The position numbers were made by a program, and so were the translations under genes. This document shows, piece after piece, positions 55,277 to 64,000 of a stretch of 64,000 bases of DNA. Each line of letters opens with the position of its first letter. The first letter of the stretch is position 1. The notes below the pieces were generated by a model. It was not told where the DNA came from. It was given only the letters and a program-made list of their open reading frames with translations, and did not search any database. The DNA is taken from contig NW_020312817.1 in assembly GCF_003265705.1 (NCBI RefSeq), forward strand, positions 46,417,627 to 46,481,626. Direction: 5' to 3'. This DNA comes from Callorhinus ursinus. Its lineage: Eukaryota; Chordata; Mammalia; Carnivora; Otariidae.

Positions 55277-55410
55277 CTTTTTTTAATTGATGTGTAATTA
55301 ACATACAATGTTACGTTAGTTTCAGTGTACAACATACAGAATCAACAGTTCTTTACATTAGGCAGTGTTCACCATAAGTATAGTTACCTAGGATACATTG
55401 CTATTGATTG
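55277..55410 (-). mobile_element. L1 3'UTR, antisense, short
   Basis: gatgtgtaattaacatacaa, gttacgttagtttcagtgta and ccataagtatagttacctag are the antisense L1 3' end. Confidence 0.75.
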
Positions 55411-56919
55411 CTTTTATTAAGAAATAATAGCATATCTTTGGTGTCTATTATTATTTTATAGTCCATGTAGGCTGAATAACAAAGTCTCTGGAGTACTTAT
55501 ATTATTTTGTATCATTAAGATAATAATTCTCATTTATAATGAGTATATTACTCAAATCATCTATCTTGTGATTAAAAACTAACTCTTTTACCTGGATTTT
55601 TTAAGGTTCTATGTAAATGGGGTTACTAATAAAGCATGAGTTATTTATGTTTTTTGGACAAACTCGTGGCCAAATGCTTAGGGAGTTTAAGTTTACTAAT
55701 AAGGAGTACAGTTAGTTTTCTACCAAAAGAAAATTTGAAAATATATCTACTATTATCTCTGCTTAATTTATTCCCAGTGGTTGGTTCTTGTATGACAAAT
55801 ATAGCCTTCATAAAATCTCTGGGAGAATGGTGGTTTGTTTATTCAGAACAAATTTCCAGCTAAAAACAATGAATTTTTTTTTAATTATTATTTTTTTCTA
55901 ATTTGTTAGGAGTGTTAAAGAACTTGAGGAGAAAGCAGATAATTACCACTTAAATTTGGGAGGATGTCAAAATCTAGAGATAAGAAAAATACCTCCCAAA
56001 TAACTTTTACCCTGAGTTTTAAGGTCAAAGCAAATTAAGGCTTTAAGCCAGTGGCCTTAAGGGGAAAGGAGATGAAAGACCAGGTTCAAGGTCTAGGTGG
56101 GTTATAGGAAACCAATTCTAATAAAGGGTCTTAAGGGTCACAAAATTAGAATGAAAATTAAAGAAAGAAACCCACTTCTTCCCCAGGATAAACTCCCATT
56201 TCTAAGAGACTACAAGAGTGGAGTAGTCAGAAGAGAACAGAAAAAAAAAAAAAATTCCCTGAGAAATCATGGCTAAAGGACATCTGTTGCATGGTTTTTT
56301 TTTTTTTTTTTTTTTTTTGGTAGCTAGGACTTTCAGTCCCATGGGGAATTGTCATTTATGATGTTCTCTGACTTCCACAGACTTTGATTCCTGGCAGAAA
56401 CAAAAGGTAATCTTCTCTGAAAGAAATGATCTTCCAGTGAGTTGGTAAAAATAATTACCAACTTATAATTCTAAGATTGGTAATAATGTATTCCACAAAC
56501 AAGGATGCAATAAAAACATATTTCTAAAACACACACACATTAATTACAGTAAAGCCTCAATAAGTAAAATTCCAAAAGGTATAACTCAGGCAGATGGAGA
56601 ATGATTACTGATGGATTAGAAAATGAATATAGGCCAAAGTGCGACAAAAATATGGGTAAATAATAGTAATGCCTTCTGAGGTTTTATTTAAAATAAGAGA
56701 ATTAAAAGCCATGGACAAATAGTATGTAAGTAATTTGTAAAGTGTGTAAGTAACAGGGTTTTTAATGTTATTGGTGAGAAAGGGGATTTTTAAAATTAAA
56801 ATTATATGTTGATAAAATAAAAATATATGTTTTATTTTTGAGGGTAACAAATGGAACAAACATAAAACTTTCACATTAGTGAAAGGACCATAAAATTAAT
56901 GATAAAAAATAATCCAGTT
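55411..56919. other. Unassigned DNA with a T24 run
   Basis: A pure poly-T of 24 lies at 56295-56318 with no recognisable element beside it. No gene is supported. Confidence 0.5.
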
Positions 56920-57960
56920 GAAAAACTCGAGAGAGAAAAATCACAGATAAAACAGGGAAAATATAATGCATAAATGAAGTAGTAGATTTAGCTGAAATAT
57001 GTTAGTAATTACATTAGTTCTATATGGACCAAATGCTCCATTAGAAAAAAAAAGTAGCATTTTAGAATAGACTTATTTTTAAAAAATTCAAATTATTTAT
57101 GAAGATGAATCATGCAATTAACCGAAAGAATAAAGGGTGAAATAAGTGGCTATAAAAAGGGACGCCTGGATGGCTCAGTCAGTTAAGGGTCTGGCTTCGG
57201 CATGGGTCATGATACCCGGGTCCTGGGATTGAGTGCTGCATTGGGCTCCTTGATCAGGAGGGAGCCTGCTTCTCCTTCTGCCTGCCACTCCCCCTGCTTG
57301 TGCTCTCTCTCTCTCTGACAAATAAATAAATAAAATCTTAAAAAATAAATGGCTGTAAAAACATAAAGCATGCAGATGGGAACCAAATAGAGTTGGTATG
57401 TCTAAATTAATATCATGGGAAAAATATTTATGAAGCATTATTAGGGATTAAATAAATTTATTCCATAATGATCAAATATTGCTTCACCAGAAAAATATAT
57501 AAAATGAAAAAATAAATTATGATGTGGCAGACAGTAATGGCAATATATATATTTGATTGCAATTTTTAACACACAAATTAATGAAAAAATACCATTATCA
57601 TAACAGCTTACAGATAAATATAAAAACAGCTAAGTAGAATAATGAGGACAACATTTGGATAAAACTATATTACAGGTAAATTCAGTTAGTAAAAAAAAAA
57701 ATATTTGGAAAGCTTTTAAATTCTCTGGATCAAAGAAATGCAAATTAAATTCAAACCTCCATCAGACAGGCAAAATTTTAGGTCTGGAAATAGGAAGTGA
57801 TACTGCGAATATATAGCAATTCCAGGGCAACTTCACATCCTGCCTTTGTGAAGATACGTTGGTAATAGCACTTCCAAAAATATTTAGACATTATCTGCTA
57901 AATTTGAATAAAATCTCAGCCAGTGAAAGAGCAATTTTATTTCTAGATCAGAGATTGTTA
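56920..57960 (+). mobile_element. Old L1M/HAL1-like segments, sense, split by a SINE
   Basis: The first part (gttagtaattacattagttc, tatatggaccaaatgctcca) fits the start of ORF2; from about 57720 (aagaaatgcaaattaaattc, gacaggcaaaattttaggtc) the text fits the ORF2 end. A large internal part is missing or unrecognisable, so these may be two elements. Confidence 0.5.
57159..57343 (+). mobile_element. CAN-SINE with 18-bp TSD
   Basis: gggacgcctggatggctcag head, tgggattgagtgctgcattg, standard CT body, aaataaataaataaaatctt tail. Flanks at 57141-57158 and 57344-57361 (aataartggctrtaaaaa) differ at two positions. Confidence 0.95.
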
Positions 57961-59468
57961 AACTTTTATGAGTGTGTACCTTGTGGAAATCTGATAAAGC
58001 CTATCGACCACTTGTCAGAATAAAATTTTAAATGAATAAATTAAAATACATAAATTTCAATGAAACAATGATCAAAATATTAACAGAAAAATAATATGCA
58101 CAGAAGGAATGTCATAGAGTGAATTCATTCATCTAAATTATTTAGCATTTTTTTAAATTAATTTAGCTTCATATTTACTGTATAACATTAGATGCCAGAA
58201 AAACAACAACACTTGTAAAGAGTTTTGTACAGTACAAACAAAAAGAAATATCAATTTTTTGAGGAAGCTCTTATGGGGGGATGCCTGGATACAGGTTGGA
58301 AATGTTCAGTATGAATACCTCTTTTATTCATTTTTTACAAATATTTATTATGAAGGAGTTATATGCCAGACTTACCTTTAAACCAGGAGTCAAGAATCTG
58401 CTCTTGTTTACCAGATATTCTAATTTTGAGACTATGATATCAAGCAGTAATAAATGCCAAGAAAAATGTAAGACTGGCTAAGGGGCTATGTAAGATAGAT
58501 GTAAAAGATTGAACCATAAGGTGTAAGAATATCTTTGGAAAGAACAACACCATTTCGTAGAAATTCTATCACGTTTATAATTTTGTGCAGTTCTGAGACA
58601 TTAACATGAAGCCAAGGAACAATAGTAATAAGTTATCCTAATAACAGTGGGATAGAAGAGAATGAGTCCTACTAAAAATTATAGAAGTTAATGCATAGAA
58701 ACTCAGTATTTAAAAGTGTATATTAATAGAGTGTCTAATTAAATTAAAAAAAGAATTTAATATCAGGGTCCCTGAATCAAGATGCCATCCTGCCAGAGGC
58801 CATGACCAGGGACAGGACAATGAACACTGACCAGAGGACTGAAAAGACAGTAAATGGTGAAATATGTATATGTTCTTATTGTATAATGTAGATTTCAGCA
58901 CTCCACAAATCCCATTGTTAACTCCATAAACTTAATTTTCTAATCCCTCCAACTATGATACCTGGATAGACTGGGAATGTCACGTATGAGATAAAGCTTA
59001 TATTCTTAGAGCAGGGAAATGAGCTAATGCACATTCAGTAAGGAGATTTATATTAAGTTATATTAAATATAAATTAAATTGATAATTTCTTCCTACATGT
59101 AGCATTTGGAGAGTATATGATACATGCTATTGAGTTTATTCTTTCCTTCCCTGTGAACAAATTCAAACTGATTTTGGAGTAAAATTTATCAGCAGTGAGT
59201 TCAACACTTCCACTTAAGATCAATGTTATATGGGAAACTGACCTAATATCTTTGAACCCTCCTTTATTCCTTTTTCAAAAAGTTGATAGTTATACTCCCT
59301 GACACATTTTTTTAAGTTACTATGAGATCCCATATTGTAAAATGCTCCCAATGTTGTTTGGCACATGGTACATATTAAATACTTGTTAAATAGTAATAGT
59401 CTTTGCAAAAATTTATGCCAAGTAACTATTTCCTATAAAGATAAGTTTGTAGTATAACGTAAAGTAAT
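57961..59468. other. Unassigned AT-rich DNA
   Basis: A stretch at about 57950-58050 may be a decayed DNA transposon, and 59300-59395 ends in ggcacatggtacatattaaa, a possible MIR/L2 tail. No gene is seen. Confidence 0.4.
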
Positions 59469-59555
59469 GGGGCACCTGGGTGGCTTAGTTGGTTGAGTGA
59501 CCCAGTCTTGATTTCAGCATAGGTCATGATCTCGGGGTTGTGAGATCGAGCCCCT
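59469..59555 (+). mobile_element. CAN-SINE head only (3'-truncated)
   Basis: ggggcacctgggtggcttag to gttgtgagatcgagcccct is a normal SINE head. The CT body and A tail are missing; the sequence changes to unrelated DNA near 59555. A later deletion is the simplest reason. Confidence 0.88.
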
Positions 59556-59699
59556 CGGTCATACAGATAATATTTTTACACTGAAAAATTAGGGTAGTCT
59601 GTAAAAACAGAATGAAATAGAAAACTTGGCCATCTTTGCATACAGAATTCATACTCCAATATATCCATCAACATATCATCAAAAATTAATATAATTTTA

Positions 59700-59960
59700 T
59701 CACATATAGTGATTTTATTCATTATTTCACTTAAAAAAATCTCATGTACATCTTGCATCTTATTTTTTTCTCACTTAATAACACATAGTAGAAATCCTCA
59801 CAAATAGACTTCATAGAGCTAACTCTGTATTTTATCAATTGCACAATGTCCCATATATAAAAACAACATAATTCACAACATAATTCTCTCATTTTCCTAT
59901 TGGTGGGAATCCATTGTTGTTAAAAGTTGCTACTATAGAAAATGCTGTTGCATGCATATC
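59700..59960 (-). mobile_element. Old L1ME-like fragment, antisense
   Basis: tattggtgggaatccattgt, agaaaatgctgttgcatgca and preceding text fit the antisense ORF2 end of old L1. Weakly preserved. Confidence 0.45.
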
Positions 59961-60414
59961 CATAAACTATGAAAAATTTGATAATTTAAAAATATATTTC
60001 AAAATTAAATTTAAAAATAATGAAGTAGTAACTTGGAAGAAAAAAAAAGAATAAAGAAGCAATATGTTAATTTACACTTTTTCATGTATTCCCTCCAAAA
60101 ATGGGTGTCATCTGTCTTTGAATCTTTTGCAAATGTCTTAGATAGACATTTCTAATTTTTATAATGGAATTTTAGCTTTTCTTTTATATTGAAAATATTT
60201 TCTGGTCATGAAATGTTGCGATCAGTGTAATGCATTTGAATATATCATTTTGCTGTCTATTTTTAACGGTACATCATCCTCATCAGCATATACAGCCTAT
60301 ACACTTTCTGCTGCCAAATTTTATTGAATATTTGAGGCTAAAAAAATAATTTTTGTTGACATTCTTAGGGTCACAAAATAAGTTTTTTGAGGCATAAATT
60401 TCAGCATGTGTTCA
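59961..60414. other. Unassigned AT-rich DNA
   Basis: No gene or repeat recognised. Confidence 0.5.
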
Positions 60415-61284
60415 TATAATCTCTCCATATATATATTTAAAGCATAACACAGAGAGAGGTACCAAACTGTAAGTGCATAATTCGAAGGATTATCCAAACT
60501 ATGTAAATATCAGTAAAACACCATCCAGGTCTAGAACTAGCCAGAATAAAAAATCCCCAGATGTTCCTGCTGGATCACTCTGCCTTCCACCCTCATGAAG
60601 GGTAAACACTGCCTTGATCTCCAACACAGCAACTGGCTGCTCTTGTTCTATTTTTAAACTTTGTATTCACAGAATCACAGAGGGCTGTCTCTAGGCTCTT
60701 TCACCCAAAATTATATTATTGAGATTCATCTATGTGTTATGTGTAGTTTCAGTTCATTTATTTCAAAGCAGTACATTGTCCCACTGTATGAATACGTTCA
60801 ATTTTTTTTTTCCAGTTCCACTGTAGGTGGATTTTGAGTTTTTGGCTTTTTGTTTTGTTTTTATTTTTGTTGCATTTGTTTATCATTGCAGTTTAAAGCG
60901 ATTATGAATAATATTGCCGTGATCGGTTTGTTTCTATCTCTTGGCACATATATGAATGAAGTTCTCTTGAGTTTATTCTTGGGAGAGTAATTACAAAGTC
61001 ATAAAATATGTATCTTCTCAACATTAATGAGTAATGTAAAAATTTTTCCAAAATGGTGTTCCAGTTTACATTCTCATGAACAGTTTATGTGAGTAGCTAT
61101 TTCTCTACTTTCTTTTATCCCTAAAAGATATTAATATGTATTTTCTTAGCATTCCAGTAATGTGTGTTGTAGTTCATTACAGTATACATTGCATTTACTG
61201 ACTTCTGTTAATAATGAGGGATTTTTCATATGGTTATTGATCTTTGGAAATTCTTCTATGTAAAATACTTGCTCAAGTCTATTG

Positions 61285-61318
<34 letters not shown>

Positions 61319-61720
61319 TGTCTTTTTTATTGAGTATAAACACACTTAACGTAGGAAAACACACATACATACTCCTTTACATGAGGGACAGGTCCTTTGT
61401 TGTCTTTTGTGAATATTATTTCTTCTTTCACTCTGTGCCTTGATTTTATTTTTTAAAGTTATGTTTTGAAGAACAAAATTCTGAATTTTATAATAATCCA
61501 ATTTAGTCATTAGTTTTCTTTATGGTCAGTGATTCTTGTATCCTGTTTAAGGAATCATTACCAATGCCAAGGTAATAAAAGTTTCTCTTCTATTATTTTT
61601 TTTACAAGTATTATTATTTTGCTCTTCTGATTTAAATACACAATTCAGCAAGGATCATATTTAACTTTCATCCATTTTAAATAGCGGATTGTACGTACAT
61701 TTTCTCTATGCTGCATAGGA
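60415..61720 (-). mobile_element. Old L1M (3'UTR and ORF2 C-terminal part), antisense
   Basis: Long collinear match to antisense L1MB/MC-type sequence: gtaccaaactgtaagtgcat, agggtaaacactgccttgat, gagattcatctatgtgttat, gcgattatgaataatattgc, ccaaaatggtgttccagttt, aataatccaatttagtcatt, tcctgtttaaggaatcatta. An embedded (TG)n lies at 61292-61318. No open frame. Confidence 0.8.
61292..61318. repeat. (TG)n microsatellite
   Basis: About 13 TG units inside the antisense L1. Confidence 0.96.
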
Positions 61721-61889
61721 AAATTGTTCATTAGGAATCACATAGAGCCCTCCCTTAGTCAAGTATTATCTAAATCATATATTCAAGCACTTCGCTAGCT
61801 TCTAGAAAATTTCTGTAATCTTAACTTTTGGTTTTCTAGAATTAAAAAGAGCAAACTAGGTGGTAGATGAGAAGGAATAATCAGGAAAA

Positions 61890-61909
61890 GTGTGTGTGTG
61901 TGTGTGTAT

Positions 61910-61948
<39 letters not shown>
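61890..61948. repeat. (TG)n microsatellite with TATG interruptions
   Basis: About 29 dinucleotide units, interrupted twice by TATG. Confidence 0.97.
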
Positions 61949-61949
<1 letters not shown>

Positions 61950-63674
61950 TGATTATTCTTTTGTAATTTAACCAGTCAAAATTATTCCCTTGGAAATGCA
62001 CTTATTTTGGTCAGCTTAAAATATGATTTGAAGTAGACTTCAATTACTTTATCCTCTATAATCTATAGTACAGGTCACAAAATGAATATGAGTAGGCAGG
62101 CACTGCTTCATGGACAATTTACAAAACAGAAACAAAAAAAAAGTGCTCTTATATAAGTAGGGGGGGAAGCCTGCTGCTTGCTTTATTTAATGGGTAGAAC
62201 CAAAAGTTTTGTTGGTAGTAAAAATAATCTTTGTAGAATTACCCAGTCATTTGGAGTGCTATAAAGAAGCTGTTGTTAATAAAAGCTGTGATTATTACTA
62301 TGGTTTCATTCCATTTCTGTGGTAATTAGTTATTATCATTTATTTATTACATTATTTTATGGTTATTGCTTGCAATTTCAGACTTTAAATACTGAATGCA
62401 TAAACAGTGCTAATTTAATTACAGTATTGGAATTTTGAATACTGCATGCAGTGTTAAGATTATTAAGTATATCTCAAATGAATATTCTAATAACAATTTG
62501 CATTTTTGTCTGACTTCTTGTTCATCATAATTTTTAACAAATTAATGTTTGTAGTCTTGAAAATTGTCATGCAGAAATGAATGTCATTCCCATGGGACTG
62601 AATTTAGGAACTAAACTTTATGATGTTTATAGTTAAATAAAGGGATAACTTTGGTAAAGGAGATAAATCTTATATTTTTAATAAATTATATAGCCATTAT
62701 TTAAAGGCATCTTCTAAGAGACCTAAAAATTCTTAAAATATCATACAATATAAAACAACATGAAAAAGATGACATTTTCACACTCCTCCATTTGTTTTCT
62801 ATCTAATAAGCATAGCATTTCTATTAAGTTTACGATAGTTTTGTTTAAGATTTATCTTGAACTTTGCTGATTCCATTTGACTTTATATTTCTAACACCTT
62901 GTAGTGTTTATCAAAGCATCAGTGACTTGCATCATTAAAAGGTTAATAGATTTCATGAGTGGGAAAAAAATCCCATTTGATCAAATAGAAATTAGCTGGA
63001 AAGAAATATGAAGATGGATGGCATTTAGGGTATTTTGAAGTCTTCTTACATGCTTTACTGAAAGTAACACATTAAAGTAAGGTATGAATAATGTGTAAAT
63101 ATCTTTTCATTACAACATACTTGGATTTATCAGGATAAAAAGCATTTCTATGAGGAATAGATTTGTAAAAAACAAGGTGGAAATATTTGGGTAGAGACAA
63201 GAATGTATCTGAATTATTTCAGCCAGATTCCCTGGGAAACTCTGAGAAAAACATTTGCATACTGGAAATTTACTGAAGAGTGCTCTCATGAGCATCTATG
63301 AGAGAACAAGGGAAGTAAGACTGAGAAGGGACAGGACTGATCAGCTTTAACTGATTCCATGAAGAGCTCTGAAACTCATACACTCCTTCAGAACTGTGAC
63401 CCACTGAGGCACCAGGGAAGTCTTAGAACTTCCATATAGAATAATCACTGGAGGTTGGTTCCTTCTGGTGAGAGTGTAAACTTGTGCAAGGTAATTCCCT
63501 AAGGCAATCTCAGGAAGAGACTCCATTCTGAGCGATCAGTACCCAACATGCCTGGCAATCGAAGTAATGAGAGCATCAGTCCTGAAAGGAAGACCTGGGT
63601 GTCACATTATAGCATTAACTTCAACATACTGAATAATAAGGACAATACATATCTCAAAAAGTTCCCAAAGGTGA
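61950..63674. other. Repeat-free AT-rich DNA, candidate conserved noncoding block
   Basis: No transposon, microsatellite or coding frame is recognised over about 1.7 kb, the longest clean stretch near other repeats. From about 62160 to 62640 it carries TAATTA/ATTA-type motifs (for example ggtaattagttattatcatt and tgctaatttaattacagtat) and few long homopolymers. This fits conserved noncoding DNA in gene deserts, but no conservation data are available to me. Confidence 0.35.
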
Positions 63675-63921
63675 TATTAGCAAAATGGAGGACTAGACAG
63701 CTCCAGGTCTTCCTTCCTCCACAGAGACACTGAGTTGATAACAATACCCAGATCAGAATATTTCTGTAAGAACTCTGGAGACAACTGATTTCTCAGCAGA
63801 AACCTTGAAAGCCAGAAGGAAATGAGATGATATAGTCAAAGAGCTAAAAGAAAAAACAAAACTGTCAATCAAGAATACTGTTTCGGACAAAACTGTCCTT
63901 CAAAAATGAAGAACAAATTGA
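63675..63921 (+). mobile_element. L1 5'UTR-like fragment, sense
   Basis: gcaaaatggaggactagaca, ctgatttctcagcagaaacc, ttgaaagccagaaggaaatg and tgtccttcaaaaatgaagaa match the 5' part of old L1 elements as I know it. The next SINE interrupts it and the window ends. Confidence 0.65.
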
Positions 63922-64000
63922 GGGGCACCTGGTTGGCTCAGTCAGTTAAACCTCCAACTCTTGATTTTGGCTCAGATCATGAGATCTATCTCTGTGTTGG
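63922..64000 (+). mobile_element. CAN-SINE, cut by window end
   Basis: ggggcacctggttggctcag head through ggctcagatcatgagatcta. The rest lies beyond the window. Confidence 0.9.

Noticed and set aside
58258..58300. SINE head near ggggggatgcctggata
   Set aside because: Only about 13 bases agree with the SINE start, and the sequence then departs completely.
1..64000. Bacterial-style systems, CRISPR arrays, phage or plasmid modules
   Set aside because: Composition, repeats and lack of dense coding frames show mammalian nuclear DNA. No array of equal direct repeats with unique spacers is present.

Overview
The window is nuclear DNA of a mammal, and most probably of a caniform carnivoran of the arctoid branch (bear, seal or mustelid). 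Two signals point there. The first is a tRNA-Lys-derived SINE present about 21 times, with the carnivoran CAN-SINE head (cctgggtggctcagtcagtt), CT-rich middle and (AAAT)n tail; its body differs from the dog-specific and cat-specific forms I know. The second is a young L1 3' end (ggtgattaacataacataat) seen in several copies. Both are recognised from memory, not by alignment. DNA is AT-rich and I found no functional protein-coding exon, CpG-island promoter, working RNA gene, CRISPR array or prokaryotic feature. The long open frames are L1 remnants, SINE read-through, one 7SK pseudogene or chance frames.

Layout. 1-9.8 kb: antisense L1M with nested SINE and a (TG)n, a short U2 snRNA-like fragment, sense L1M, MIRs, a 5'-truncated L1 with target-site duplication (TSD), and an ERVL-class LTR followed by a tRNA-Leu-type primer binding site. 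10.3-12.2 kb: an old L1, then an L1 with an inverted 5' end. 12.578-18.646 kb: an essentially full-length minus-strand L1 with a 10-bp TSD, a 5'UTR holding two diverged tandem monomers, decayed ORF1 and ORF2, and a 100-N assembly gap inside an ORF2 microsatellite. 18.6-29 kb: mostly single-copy AT-rich DNA with a few L1 pieces, two SINEs and a tail-only insertion with 17-bp TSD. 29-34 kb: one old sense L1 broken by a SINE and by a second twin-primed L1 with perfect 16-bp TSD, plus another tail-only insertion. 34-46 kb: sparse repeats, a perfect 22-bp hairpin, and an L1M interrupted by a solo LTR and a SINE. 46.2-47.6 kb: a composite inverted duplication abutting a near full-length 7SK retropseudogene. 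48-54 kb: MaLR LTRs, a hAT-type element, L1 and L2 pieces. 54-64 kb: SINEs, L1M segments, (TG)n tracts and a repeat-free block (about 62.16-62.64 kb) that could be conserved noncoding DNA.

Nothing here works together as a pathway. The common thread is L1 machinery: full-length, 5'-truncated, 5'-inverted and tail-only products, SINEs and a retroposed 7SK copy all sit in one 64-kb stretch. The most unusual structure is the palindrome-like duplication at 46.22-47.23 kb, in which one arm lacks 611 bp present in the other. Boundaries of old repeats are good to about 20-50 bp; family names need a repeat-library search.
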